A DNA stretch of 64,000 nucleotides from Prochilodus magdalenae (taxonomy: Eukaryota > Chordata > Actinopteri > Characiformes > Prochilodontidae), in assembly GCA_024036415.1 (NCBI GenBank), contig JAMWET010001196.1:91001-155000 (forward strand), read 5' to 3'. The notes under the pieces are model-generated. The model was not told where the DNA came from. It did no database searches and was given only the letters and a program-made list of their open reading frames with translations. A program made the translations under genes and the position numbers. Positions 35,415 to 47,583 of this stretch are shown one piece after another (the first letter of the stretch is position 1; the number at the start of each line of letters is the position of its first letter).

Positions 35415-36284
35415 GTAAGCACCACCCCGTCCTCTCCTGCAGGGCCACAGTGCCCATCCTTGCTCTATCCTACTGCCAGTGCTTTTCATAACTGGGTTAT
35501 TATACACTATAACTAAAAGGAATAGAGAACCTGATTAATCCTGAAGTGAGCTGAAGCATTACAGTAGGAACACATAGAGTGTAATTACACATAAACGTAC
35601 ATACTGTATATTAGATAGGAATGAGAAGACATCCAGTCAAGGAGTAAGATCTTATAATATAACAAATCTGTTGTATTTGAGCAACAGCAGGTATTGCACC
35701 GAATGGTATGAGATAGTTTATATCATGATGAGAATAAACATAAGCAGGTGTAGCAGCAGTGTTTGCAGTCTAATGTGCTTAATGGAAGTGTAATTGCAGT
35801 AGCAGATTATGATATAGAGCCCAGGATCTATTAACAGTTGTCTGTATATAGTGATGTACACAGACTTTTGTCAATATGGACTGGGCAATATACAATATAC
35901 AATATATAATAAAATTATTACCATTAAAATGACTTACTTAAAAAATTTCACAACATAGACATAAATATGTGGCGAATAAATATTAGGTCTGTCTGCATTT
36001 TCATATTATAACATTGCAATAGTAATTCAACTATTTTAGTAACATAAAACACAGATAGACTGTCTACAATAAAACAATCATTACTATATAATATTACGTG
36101 TGAGATATGTTTTAAACACATTAAAACCAAATTAAAACAAATTTAAAAAACCTGACAGATTAATAAGAAGTACTAAAATAGTGTAGGTACTATATTTACT
36201 AAATATAAAGATGGTCCAAATATTGACACTGGATGCATATGGTGGGAAATCATTTAGGTAGGAAATATCTTAACGGAGAATAAT

Positions 36285-36315
36285 AATTTTAATAATACAA
36301 CAACAATAATAACAT

Positions 36316-36356
<41 letters not shown>

Positions 36357-36690
36357 TCAACAACAACAACAATAACAACATCATCAACAACAACAACAAC
36401 AATAACATCATCAACAACAACATCAATAACAATAACAACATCATCAACATCAACAACAATAACAACATCATCAACAACAACAACAACAACAATAACAACA
36501 ATAACATCATCAACAACATCATCATCAACAACAACAACAATAACAACATCATCAATAACAACAACAACAACAATAACAACATCATTAACAACATCATCAT
36601 CAACAACAACAACAATAACAACATCATCAATAACAACAACAACAACAATAACAACATTAACAACAATAATAATAATAATAATAACAACAA
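36285..36690. repeat. (CAA/CAT)n trinucleotide array, about 400 bp
   Basis: An A- and C-rich strand of CAA, CAT and AAT triplets in irregular order, with recurring AACAACATCATCAACAAC blocks. It continues into a purine run (AAGAAGAAGAAGTAGAGGAGG). The long Leu- or Val/Asp-only frames on the other strand are artefacts of composition. Confidence 0.93.
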
Positions 36691-37961
36691 CAACAAGAGG
36701 AAACATTTTTAAAAAGAAGAAGAAGTAGAGGAGGAGGAAGAAGACAAAACATAACAATGGGATTTCAGCACAAAGTGGTTGGACCCCTAATAAAAGATAA
36801 AAGTCGCTGGTTACATAATTTTACATTTTTGATGATTTTCTAATTTCCTAAGTACATGGACACAATCTATAGAGAGAACACACTGCTGCTCATTTTAGTG
36901 CACAGGAACTATTTATTTTATTTATAGTTTATATATTGGAGAAAACAAAAACATAAAATAAGATTAATAGTAACTTAGAATGAACAGAATAATAGAATGA
37001 ATATATGAAAATATATAAAACATAAAACGATACTTTTTTATACATTCAGTTCAGCAGTTACACTGCAGCATGCATTATAATGTATATTGTATGTTTTCCA
37101 TATAGGAAATCTTCTTTTCCACCTAGAAAATGATATTTATATGTTTCAAAATATGTTTCAACTAGGGCACCCAAGCTTTGAGTAATGACTGTATCTCCAG
37201 TACACTGTATAACCACAGTATATAAGCTGACCTGCTATAAGAACCTCTTCTTCCTGCATTGCTTTTGAGATCTGGTAACCTCAGCCTCCTCTGCAGTACA
37301 GTGAACTATGTGCTTCCTTAAAAGCAAACAGACAGATCAGCTTGGGCAGTTCTGAACTTTCCACAACCAAGAAACTCCCCTGGTGAATTCCTGGGTTACC
37401 TTCTCACTGTGTTGCTGGTCATCTTATCTCGCTGTACAGTGACATCAGCCGAGAGGGCCTGGAAGCAGTTTTCTACAAATGATCACATTAGACGTTTCTG
37501 CATACAGCTAGGGCTTATTTTGTGCCAGCTATATTAAATTACAGGATCAGTAAAGATACATGAAGCAGGTCCAGACACGGCCATGCACGCCCAGGCCATG
37601 ACATAATCACTAATGGGTATCAGATATGATGTAGTATGCTCTGAATTGTGCGTGGTTGGTTTGCCTATACTTCATCTTACCATCCGTCTGAAAGAGGTTC
37701 ACGGCCAATATATGCACCATTCTTCACAGTCCTGCTGTGTGGATGTGCTGTTGTTCCTGAGCCTCAGGGCTTGTTACTGATTTCAATCTCAGTAGCGTAT
37801 CTGTTATCAATCGACACATTTACTCAGACAGCCTAGTCATTTCATGCTAAGCTCCTCAGCAGATTCTTCACTTTTCACATTTCACATTTCTTTCAGAGAT
37901 TTCAGACTTTATTAGTTCACAGTTCATTTAAAGGGCCCGTATCCTACTTTTGTTTTTTGTG

Positions 37962-37978
37962 TGTGTATATATATATAC

Positions 37979-38012
<34 letters not shown>

Positions 38013-38141
38013 ATCCTACATTTTGTTTTTTGTGTGTGTATATATATATTTATTTTTTTTCAATATATATATATATATATACATATATAAATAATATATG
38101 TGTATATATAAATAATATATATCATATATATAAATATATGT

Positions 38142-38179
<38 letters not shown>

Positions 38180-38204
38180 CATATATATATATATACACAC
38201 ACAT
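37962..38204. repeat. AT/GT-rich microsatellite cluster
   Basis: Irregular TA, TATG and CACA runs. The segment CATTTTGTTTTTTGTGTGTG at 38019 nearly repeats CTTTTGTTTTTTGTGTGTGT at 37947, a local duplication of about 72 bp. Confidence 0.85.
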
Positions 38205-38808
38205 TTTTTTATTTATATTTTATTTATATTTTTATCCCGTGATACAGTGTTTTTAAGTCTAATATTTGTAAATGAAGTCAGCCCTGATTGGACGCCTTAG
38301 TTGACAAACGATGACTTCAGGCTGCTTCAGACTGTGGGCTCAGTCCGCTGCTAATCACACTGCTGACTTTTTAAATGTGCTGCAAAGCAAAGCTCAAATC
38401 ACATCCTCGAGTTTCCTGATGATACCATCAGCAACAAACGCTAGTCAACATGAAAAGACGGAGGTGGAGCGGCTTGCAGATTTAATCAACGACAGCAATT
38501 TCCAAACGAATGCTGCACTGAAACTGTATGTAAAATGAAGTACCAGAATACTTCTACATACCTCTAATACATTTCTGTATACGTGTGAGTAAAAGAGAAG
38601 AAGCAGAGTAATACTAGTTGCACATAAACTTCTTTTTGTAAGGGGACACAAAATAATCCAGTACAATATAAAACAAAGGGAAGTATTTCCAAAACAAGTC
38701 TGAAGCATCTATAATCTAAAGCTTGGCTTATTTAAACTGTGCGTTGATCTTCCAAAGGTGCCTCCTTACTGTAACTCATAACTTCATGATTCACCTTGAT
38801 GATTGCAG

Positions 38809-38949
38809 GGCACGTCACAATCACAAACTACCTACTCAACTACTTCCCTGGCCTTGACATCGACAAGAGGAACTGCCTCGGTTTCACTGCTCTGATGAAA
38901 GCCGCTGTGCAGGGCAGAGTGGATTGCGTCCGGGCTCTGATGATGGCAG
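38809..38949 (+). CDS. ankrd33b: ankrd33b coding exon 3 (ankyrin repeats)
   Basis: This 141-nt exon encodes the rest of Gly189 through the first base of the Gly236 codon. The acceptor is TGATTGCAG and the donor is GTACTC. It completes one ankyrin repeat ([17 protein letters not shown]) and carries the core of the next ([20 protein letters not shown], with the typical TALMKAA helix). Phase 1 in and phase 1 out fit both neighbours. Skipping this exon would keep frame but remove about one and a half repeats. Confidence 0.92.
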
Positions 38950-41452
38950 GTACTCCAGCCTTCTGCACACTATAATTTCTCCCTGGCTAATCCCTGCTTC
39001 TCTCCTCATACATTTCGAGTGGAGCGGCTTTGTGCCTACAACACCAAGAAAAGCAGAGTCCTGTTCACTCCGGTTCTCTTACTAGCCTACCGCTACTACC
39101 GAATGCCAGCTCACCAGTCAAAAGTTTGGAGTCACTGTTTTAAGTCAGAGATAAGCGATTTAATTGCGAATGAATCAGTCCCTCTAGGAACTAGCATGGC
39201 ACCGCAAATTCAGCCGACTTTCGCAATATTTGCAAGAGCTTGTAATTTTGTCCAGTTTTCACACTTAGTGTATGCTTTGCCATGAGTTACCGTTAGCTTA
39301 TTTTAGTCATTTTATTTTCATAAGAAAAAATTACATTCATTTTATTGAAATTTGTCAAAATGAGAAATTTTGTGTTGCAGGATTCTAGGTCGAATACATT
39401 TTGTGACTAGTTCAATTTGACTTTAACCTGCAAATTTGAATCATCTGTCAGCAGTTGTGCTAAAGATTTGACCATGTGGATGGCCAGCTGGGCATCACTG
39501 AACCTTCAAAATTGAGGTTTCTAATGCTAATGTTAAATGCTAATTAAAAGTCTCAGCTCTTTACTTTCTTATTCAATCTCTCAGCTCTTTACTTTCTTAT
39601 TCAATCTCTCAGCTCTTTACTTTCTTATTCAATCTCTCAGCTCTTTACTTTCTTATTCAATCCCTCAGCTCCCTACTTTCTTATTCAACCTCTCAGATCT
39701 TTACTTTCTTATTCAATTACTCAGCTCCTTACTTTCTTATTCAATCTCTCAGCTCTTGACTTTCTTATTCAATCTCTCAGCTCTTTACTTTCTTATTCAA
39801 TCTCTCAGCTCCTTACTTTCTTATTCAATCTCTCAGCTCCTTACTTTCTTATTCAATCTCTCAGCTCCTTACTTTCTTATTCAATCCCTCAGCTCCTTAC
39901 TTTCTTATTCAATCCCTCAGCTCCTTACTTTCTTATTCAATCCCTCAGCTCCTTACTTTCTTATTCAATCCCTCAGCTCCTTACTTTCTTATTCAATCCC
40001 TCAGCTCCTTACTTTCTTATTCAATCTCTCAGCTCCTTACTTTCTTATTCAATCCCTCAGCTCCTTACTTTCTTATTCAATCTCTCAGCTCCTTACTTTC
40101 TTATTCAATCTCTCAGCTCTTTACTTTCTTATTCAATCTCTCAGCTCTTTACTTTCTTATTCAATCTCTCAGCTCTTTACTTTCTTATTCAATCTCTCAG
40201 CTCTTTACTTTCTTATTCAATCTCTCAGCTCTTTACTTTCTTATTATCTCAACCTTTCTTATTCAACCTCTCAGCTCTTTACTTTCTTATTCAATCTCTC
40301 AGCTCTTTACTTTCTTATTCAATCTCTCAGCTCCTTACTTTCTTATTCAATCTCTCAGCTCCTTACTTTCTTATTCAATCTCTCAGCTCTTTACTTTCTT
40401 ATGCAATCTCTCAGCTCCTTACTTTCTTATTCAATCTCTCAGCTCTTTACTTTCTTATTCAATCTCTCAGCTCCTTACTTTCTTATTCAGTCTCTCAGCT
40501 CTTTCTTATTCAATCTCTCAGCTCTTTACTTTCTTATTCAATCTCTCAGCTCTTTACTTTCTTATTTAATCTCTCAGCTCCTTACTTTCTTATTCAATCT
40601 CTCAGCTCTTTACTTTCTTATTCAATCTCTCAGCTCTTTACTTTCTTATTCAATCTCTCAGCTCTTTACTTTCTTATTCAATCTCTCAGCTCCTTACTTT
40701 GGTCATTGTTTTAGATTAATTAGCCTATGATGTTAGCTTCCTAGGCTAACTGCAGCTCCACAGTAGTCATCACCACCACTACTACTATACCAGCTCTTTT
40801 GCTTTGAATCAGTGTGCAGCACTATACTGTATCAAATACAGTGTAGCAAGTTACTGCTGAAAACACAACAGCCCGGACCAGCATGCACTTCTTGCTGATC
40901 TAAGATGGTTTGTTCTGGTTTATACTGGATTGGTGCTGGTTTAACTGGTCATCCCAGCATTCTCATGCTGGTTAACCAGTTTACCATCATCAAAACACAA
41001 TATATTTGGTTTTGGTAGCTAGTCTGTTTTTTTTTTTAGAAGGGTTATCTAATATAATCGTTTCCACATTGCTGTGTTGTTATGGTTTTTGATTGCACTA
41101 GTTTGCCAGCTTGCTAATGGCGTAGCTCCTTGACAAACCGCAGCTCCTGCCAACCAGACGAGTTATGTACATGTCTTTTTGCTACAGATCAGTGTGCAGA
41201 ACTATTACCTCCAGTCATGTTTATGTCTTCATTGTTTATGGCGCTAGCTTGGTTGCTAACCGCACTGATCAATCATTACCAATTATTTTTTTAATCAGGG
41301 GCATTTCACTAGATAGCCCAAACTACAAAAGCCTGCAGCGTAATGCAGAGATGATTATATTTGTCAAGGAATATTACAGCACACTAATAAAATATTATAT
41401 AGTCTTATGCAATCCGCCTCTGAAGAGTGTCTCCATTTTGTTCTTCTGCCAG
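38950..41452 (+). other. ankrd33b: ankrd33b intron 3
   Basis: A 2.5-kb phase-1 intron, nearly half of which is the 28-bp satellite at 39551-40700. Sequence at 40.83-41.0 kb has the CTGGTTT/AACCAG-rich look of a dispersed fish repeat but was not assigned to a family. Confidence 0.85.
39551..40700 (+). repeat. 28-bp satellite in ankrd33b intron 3, about 41 copies
   Basis: The unit is TCTCAGCTCTTTACTTTCTT followed by ATTCAATC. Main variants are CTCC for CTCT and CCCTCAG for TCTCAG. Two units carry deletions, near 40250 and 40500. Since 28 is not divisible by three and no stop arises in any + frame, it yields a 397-residue artefact frame of 28-residue periodicity. Confidence 0.95.
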
Positions 41453-42300
41453 GAGCTGATCTGGAGGCTCGAGATCATGGCCGCAACTTCACATCTCGCG
41501 AGTGGGCCTTGTTCACTGGCCGCTACGAGACGGCATTCACCATGCTGCGGTTGATCCAGCGTCCGTGTCCAGAGCAGTGTTCCGAAGCCTACCGGCCCGA
41601 GTGGCCCCTGCTGCCTGCGCTGGTGTCCAAAGCCCAGCAGCCCAAAGGCTGCATCCAGAAGATCTCCGAGGCGATCCGGCAAGTCCTTGACATCAGCAAC
41701 ATTACAGAAGCCACAGAGGAAGGAGTCCTAGATCACATGGTGCGCATGACGACAGGGCTGGGCAGCCCCTTTGTTGCAGTGACCTGCCGAACGGTGTGTC
41801 CTGGTAGTCCCCCTTGCGTGGGCAAGCGGCGGTTCTCTGTCCAGGAGATTCTAAAGAAGCAGCGGACGCAGCAGCTGCAGGGCCTTGGGCCCAAACATCT
41901 GGATGACTACAAGCATCTCTTCCAGAACTCTAAAGTCACGCTGGTGCCTAAACCCAAGGACCGGCGGGCCAGCCTGCAACCTCAGGTCCTCAAGAACTCC
42001 CCAGACTCAGCAGATACAGCGGCACGGAGACCCAGTCTCCTGCCCCTCCACCTAGTCAAGAGGAGCAGCGTAAGACCTGGCCTGGTGGTGCCCAAACTCC
42101 GCATTACCAAGGCGCCTCCGCCCACGTACGAGCCTGAGAAAGAGCGCCGCAAGAGTAGCAACAGTAGTGGGCAGTTCCTACAGATTCCTAAGTGGAGGTA
42201 CAAAGAACTGAAAGAGGAGAGAAGGAAAGCAGAAGAGGCGGAGAGAAAACGGCAGGAGGCCCTCACCAAGAGACAGGTCTCTACAGGCAAACGGAAGTAA
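41453..42300 (+). CDS. ankrd33b: ankrd33b terminal coding exon 4
   Basis: This exon encodes residues 236-517 and the TAA stop at 42298-42300. The acceptor TTCTTCTGCCAG follows a pyrimidine tract. It starts with the last ankyrin repeat (ADLEARDHGRNFTSREWALF, 237-256). It then carries the C-terminal region typical of ANKRD33B: DHMVRMTT at 329-336, KRRFSVQEIL at 360-369, a basic segment SLLPLHLVKRSSVRPG at 430-445, and a charged, probably helical segment beginning IPKWRYKELKEERRKAEEAE at 480. The total of 517 residues is near the roughly 490-500 of the mammalian protein. Codons are GC-rich compared with the AT-rich flanks, as expected for real coding sequence. Confidence 0.93.
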
Positions 42301-42572
42301 CCAGGTGCAGTGGGAATAACTGACGCTGTTGAAAATTGGGATGCAAGTTCTGCAGGGTGTGGAAGTTGACGCTCTACAATATTGGTTGCAACTTTCTTTG
42401 CTTACATCCCATAATATAGTTTGCTAATTACGGGTGTAAGTGATCAATCGTTAAGCAACAAACAGTTGGTCAACCAATGCTATCAGTTATCGGTCATCCC
42501 TTCTTACTGGCTTAGATAGCATCACATACATCCAGCTAAAACAGTGTGAGGCCTGACCTGGTGGCCATTAAA
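42301..42572 (+). terminator. ankrd33b: ankrd33b 3' UTR with ATTAAA poly(A) signal
   Basis: Untranslated sequence follows the TAA stop. The first plausible polyadenylation hexamer is ATTAAA at 42567-42572, followed by a T-rich stretch (ACTTCTTATATTTTTCAG). Later signals could also be used. The end of the transcript cannot be fixed from sequence alone. Confidence 0.35.
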
Positions 42573-43320
42573 TATGAACTTCTTACTTCTTATATTTTTC
42601 AGATCAGCTAAACTCATTTCTGTCAGCTCTTTTTACAAGAGCTGTGTAGTTGGACTTCTGCATACATACTGTTGGTCAACTTTCAACAGCGTCGGTTCTT
42701 CCCTTTGCAGAGTTCTTCCCTTTACACTACTCATCTGAGGCTGGGCCGAGCTGCAGATGGCTTTCGATACTTGAAATGTAATGTTCTTATTTATTTTCAT
42801 ATTTATCGTTTTGAATAGATACGATTTGATATCAGTGTTTTTAATACTATAAGCTGTGACCTGAAAGATCAAACTGAATTCAAACACATTTCATTCACTT
42901 GTAGAGGTTTGGGTACCAGAATCTTGAATATGTACACTACCATATACGTACATACAGAATCGAATGTCGGGAATATCCAGCAAAATGTGTTTAGGGTAAC
43001 AGGGTCCTCCAGAGACCTCCTAGAGCCTCCTCATGGGAATATACTGAAAAATATGGAAGGCAATTCCTATCAGGTAGTAGCGGAAAACACAGACATCTTT
43101 TTCCAACAGCAGCATGACGTGTTTACCTGAAATACTGATTTACCAAGCTGAATTTTTGATTTAGCATAATGAATGTAATAGGTCATCACTCTAACACAGT
43201 ATGGCATGTGTTAACTCAAAGGCTTAAGAAAGTGTACAGTCACAATACTAAACAAACTATTGTTTTAATTCATACATATCTTACTAAAACTTGTTGAGAG
43301 GTGCAATTTGTCCAATTTTT
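42573..43320. other. Intergenic sequence without recognisable features
   Basis: Only short chance reading frames. No transposon terminus or RNA gene was seen. Confidence 0.5.
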
Positions 43321-43928
43321 ACCCTCATCATCTAAAAAATAGCTGCACCCAGCAGGACATGTGGGATTGCGGTGCTGTTGGAAAGGAGTATAAAGGTGAC
43401 CAGGATCAATAACTGATGATAAATTTAGACTGATATGATCAATATTTATTGAGCTACACATACAGAAGTCGGTCTCTCAGTATGGCATCGGGCCGCCATG
43501 TTGGCTAACGCAGCGTGCCCTATATCTCTGCATGGAGCTGTAGAGGTTCCTAATGGTGTCCTGTGATAATCCATCCCATGCAGCTTGAATATCCTCACAC
43601 AGTTCCTGCAGATGGCGCTGTAGGGGTGGGGAGGTGGAGTGACACAGGGCCGTCTGGTCGTGTGACAACAAAGCGTTGACCACAGTGCCTCCATACACTT
43701 ATTGGTCATCTCCACCAAAACAAAAGTGAACTCGTCACTGAAGATGACCCGCTTCCATTTTGAGCCACCCCATGACAGACTGTCATAACACCATTGCAGT
43801 CTTTAGCGACGTTGACGTGGTGTTATGGGCAGTCGTCATAACAAAGGTCATCATGGGCAAGTTTGATTCCTGTCGGTTGATTCCTTCTGGGTGCAGCTAT
43901 TTGTGCAACTATTCTTCTGATGATGTGT
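43321..43928 (-). mobile_element. Tc1-like family T relic, copy 2
   Basis: Ends CCCTCATCATCTAAAAAATA with GCTGCACCCAGCAGGA at the left, and CTGTCGGTTGATTCCTTCTG with GGTGCAGCTATT at the right. The minus strand shows transposase remnants (HPYSAICRNCVRIFKLHGMD). Frames are broken. Confidence 0.78.
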
Positions 43929-45076
43929 AGCTGACAATATTACAAAACTACAAAACTAAAATTATTAACAGAATGTAAAGACATAATACTGTTTTGACTG
44001 TGTCCCAGAGATGTCGATGTATGTATGGTATTGCACAGCGATCTTCTGAAGCTAGCGAGCTAGCCTCCGCCCGTCCTGTCTTGTAATTCCACTTTGTATC
44101 TGAAGAGGCGATGGTGAGTCACTGTGGAGTCCAGTGGGATCAGTCCCCCATGAGAGGATGTAGAAGTAGCTCTGCTGCCCTGACGGTGTATTCTAACCTG
44201 TAACCCAGTCATGGTGAAGGTACTGCTCAGAGTTAGATCATTTAAGGGGCAAGTAGCCAATGAAAGGAGCAGTACACAACGATGGCTGAAGCTTTTGTCG
44301 AGCAACTACCGCTGCCATCTGCACTTGGCAAGAAACCACGTTCAGAAGCAAACATAAGAAGTGGTATAAACAGAAGCAGAAGAAGAGTTACCATTGGTGC
44401 TGCTTTCCACCACTGGAGACGCTCTTGGAGAGTACAGGGATGACCTTTCCTTGATGCTGAACGTACACTATTTCCTCTAGACTGAGCTGTTAAGGAGAAC
44501 ACTGAGGAGGAGGGGCTGTGAAATTCTCCGATTCCTACAATAGGGATGGACACCACCACATTCTGGGGATACGTTGCTCCCTTGTTATTTAGACTATGAA
44601 TTCAACAGGTTGCCTCATCTTGTGCTCCTTTAATGGAAAAGCTGCAATGAATCTTTAATCATATCTAGGGGTGTCACAGCAGGTGCTCATGCAAACACAG
44701 AATGATGTGAGAGGACTAAGCCATCTGTGAAATTACATTATGGACAAATATCCTTTTTAAAACCCTCACAGACTGTTACACCAGCACAGTTAGACTCACA
44801 GTACAGGAGAGGCTTTAGTACTGCCTTCAAGCTAGGCTTTAAAAAGACATTAGGTGCAACACTATGGGGTAACAAAGAAGCCATTCTCGAGCTCGAAGTA
44901 TGTGTTTGATGAAGTGCTATGAGAAGGAATTGTTAATAAGCAGACGAATGCTGATAACGAGCACTTTATATGCAATTTGAACACATGCTGTGACATCTAG
45001 GGGTGGGCGATATGACAAAAACAAAATATTATCTCGATACACATAACGGTTAGTTCCTCGATATGCTGAAAAAGTA
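43929..45076. other. Intergenic sequence without recognisable features
   Basis: Contains chance reading frames of about 100 codons on the minus strand with no recognisable domain, codon bias or splice context. Confidence 0.45.
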
Positions 45077-45562
45077 TACACAGCCGAGTCACTTTATTAT
45101 GACCTCCGGCCCAGACAGCAGCTAGATGGATTGGGAGTGATTCAGTAAGGTCCTGGTGGGTTGTCACAGGTATCTGGAGCCATGCTGACTACAGTGCATC
45201 CCACAACTGCTGGGGGGTGAGTGGGGGAGGATTCATAGAGTGAACATGCCGATCAAGGTGGTCCGTCAGATGCTTAATTGGGTTCAAGTCTGGGGAGTAC
45301 TAGAGTAGTACTTGGTAGTCTCCTCTAACTGATGGCAGACATGTCTAACTGTGGGACGCATTGAATTGTCCTCTTTACCCCAGGGAAGACGATCAGCATA
45401 TATGGGTGTACATGATTGGTAAAGATGGATTCATACCCAGATAGCCTACAGCATAGCTTTTATACCCACCAAGCCAGCTCATGACACAGGACCTGCACCA
45501 CGAGCTACGTGCTAACGCCGCTGAAATTAGGAAGTGGTCATAATGATGTGACTCGACTATGT
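45077..45562. mobile_element. Non-autonomous DNA transposon with GAGTCAC..TTATGACC ends
   Basis: The left end TACACAGCCGAGTCACTTTA and the right end (complement TACATAGTCGAGTCACATCA) are inverted repeats followed by TTATGACC. The interior, with GGTTCAAGTCTGGGGAGTAC, resembles decayed Tc1-type transposase sequence. 486 bp. Confidence 0.7.
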
Positions 45563-46624
45563 AAATATGATCATACTGCCCATCCCTTGGAACATCCCTG
45601 TATACATATTTATCATTAGGGTCATCTCTCAGGTTTCACACAGTATGCAAGGGTTTATTAAGAGTTTGAACTTCAGAAAGTGCATTCGTTTAGAGTGTGA
45701 CCCCTTGCTTCTCTTGACCAGCATCATCGTCATCACCGCCCTCACAACAGAACCACAGTGCCTCTGTACCTCCACATACACTTACATTCACAAGAACACA
45801 AGGCACACCAGGGTTGGGCCGATTTGGCCGAGGTCAGATCATCTCCGACTTAGCAAGCAATATCAATCTGTGTTTACAGACAGACTCGAACCAAATTTGA
45901 TGAGCAGCAATGTTTGTACAACAAGTCAAATAAAGTATGCAGCACTGCACTGGAACACACTGGAGTGGCATTCTTTCTTTCTTTTCCTTTTCAGAAGAAG
46001 AACAACCAGCACTGCAAGGAAAGCAGCACAGCTTTTACTAAGCCCTCAGGTACATCAGGGTCACTAGCTGCTCAGGGACTTAGCCTTCCTGCAGGGTCAG
46101 CGTTTCTCCCCTGCAAATCTCTACCAGGCGTTGCTGAGTGTACACAGCACCCTCTAGTGGACACTCTAAGCACTGACTTGGCAACCATGGTCTATGTGGT
46201 ATCAAAGACAAACAGACAAAGGGGCTTTGGGTTAGGAAGACCTGAGGCTATGGCAACCCTGGACCTAATTCAAACTCGGTGCAGGTAAACACTAGATAAC
46301 CTGCAGTGGAACAGCAAGACCTTGACCTGAACAGAAGCGGCTTTTGCAAGACTTTGCAGAGCTATGAAATGGTCCAGAGGCCTGGAGCTGAAAGCAGCTG
46401 GAGAGAACACCTGAGTCCTGCTCCGTGAGGATAAAGTATGGCAAAGGGAAGGAATGGGAGAAGAACTGAGATCGAGAGAACAGAAGTGGTGGAACAACTG
46501 GCAGTGGAGGGCCGTTGCAGTGTGCAGGGAAAGTAGGCCAGAGGCTTACCTGTAAACTTCGGCTGAGCCTGGGGCTTAGCAGCATGTGCATCACACTTAA
46601 CCTCTATTCTACCCATCTGCAAGG

Positions 46625-47030
46625 TGGAGCAGCAAGGTAGGAGTGTCTAATAGAGTGGACAGTGAGTGGACACAGTGTTTAAACACTCCAGCAGCACTGG
46701 TGTAGCTCAGCGGATAATGCCACTACCTGCCGGGGCGCCACCGCCACATGTGGGAGACTGGGGTTCGAATCCTGGTCTGGGTGATTATGCTGTGCTACAC
46801 CAATAAGAGTCCTTGGGCAAGACTCCTAACACTACACTGGCCCACCTGTAATCTGATTAACCTTGTAAGTCGCTCTGGATAAGAGCGTCAGCTTAACGCC
46901 ATAAATGTAAATGATCCACTAGCACCACACACACCACCACCATGTCAGTGTCACTGCAGTGCTGAGAATGACCCACCGCCCACATAATACCTGCTCTGTG
47001 GTGGTCTTGACCATTAAAGAACAGAGTGAG
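46625..47030. mobile_element. R2 element, interrupted by a SINE
   Basis: R2 sequence (AGTGAGTGGACACAGTGTTT, AACACTCCAGCAGCACTG) stops at about 46698 and resumes at about 46913 (GATCCACTAGCACCACAC, ATGTCAGTGTCACTGCAGTG, ATACCTGCTCTGTGGTGGTC). The SINE sits between the halves. Confidence 0.7.
46698..46912 (+). mobile_element. tRNA-derived SINE, copy 1 (full length, about 215 bp)
   Basis: The tRNA-like head has an A box (TAGCTCAGCGG) and a B box (GGTTCGAATCC). It is followed by a body with CTGTGCTACACCAATAAGAG and a tail GTAAGTCGCTCTGGATAAGA with GCGTCAGC and ATAAATGTAAAT. This tail is common in teleost SINEs. It is inserted in an R2 element. No clear target duplication was found. Confidence 0.85.
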
Positions 47031-47089
47031 TAAGGCTAGCAAATTACGCAGAGATGGACAACGGTCTGTATTTGTATTTGATGTAAGCA

Positions 47090-47583
47090 CGGACAGGCCT
47101 TATCACTGTACCTTACTGGCCCAACAGCCACGAGCGCAGACGTTCAGCACGCAGTGGTGTCATCCTGTTAGTACCAGCACCATTGGCAGACGGCTACACC
47201 ACACAGGACTACATGCACACAGACCGTTACAACTGTCCTTAACACCACGTCACCGTCACCAAAGACTGAAATGGCGTCGAGTCAGGCTGTCATGGAGTGA
47301 CAAGTCAAGACTTTTGTCTTGGTGGAGACGACCAACGAATCCGTGTGTGGAGTCACCGCGGTCAGCACCAAGATAAATGGTTTATGGGCACACGTCACAT
47401 CTCTAGAAGGCCTGGTGTCACTCCACCTCCACTCCTACCGCACCATCTGCAGGAACTGTGTGAGGATATTTTAGCTGCATGGGATGGATCATCACAGGAC
47501 ACCATTAGGAACCTCTGCATTTCCACTCCGAGACTTCTGGCTGGTTGTGTTAGCAAACATGGCGGCCCAACGCCATACTCATC
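47090..47583 (+). mobile_element. Tc1-like family T relic, copy 3 (no termini)
   Basis: Transposase remnants on + strand: SDKSRLLSWWRRPTNPC-like frame-shifted sequence and LGGDDQRIRVWSHRGQHQDK, the conserved core of this group, then a PPLLPHHLQELCED region. Frames shift at least twice. Neither terminus is present. Confidence 0.75.

Larger units (their letters stand above)
35415..38808 (+). other. ankrd33b: ankrd33b intron 2
   Basis: A 3.4-kb phase-1 intron. It holds a CAA/CAT trinucleotide array (36.29-36.69 kb), an AT/GT-rich microsatellite cluster (37.96-38.2 kb) and a 60-80-bp segment at 37.55-37.62 kb also present just upstream of exon 2. The rest is AT-rich with no recognisable feature. 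Confidence 0.85.

Noticed and set aside
36254..36757. Leu-only and Val/Asp-only frames of 135-167 codons on the minus strand
   Set aside because: Produced by the CAA/CAT array in intron 2.
39537..40730. 397-codon open frame on the + strand
   Set aside because: It is a read-through of the 28-bp satellite; the peptide is a 28-residue repeat caused by the three-frame cycle of the unit, inside a mapped intron.
45567..46288. Open frames of 166 and 124 codons on the + strand
   Set aside because: No recognised domain, codon bias or splice context. They start at the edge of a DNA transposon and look like chance frames.
46698..46785. A tRNA gene suggested by A and B boxes (also at 52562 and 61382)
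   Set aside because: The head continues into a SINE body and tail found in several copies, and the tRNA fold is degenerate.
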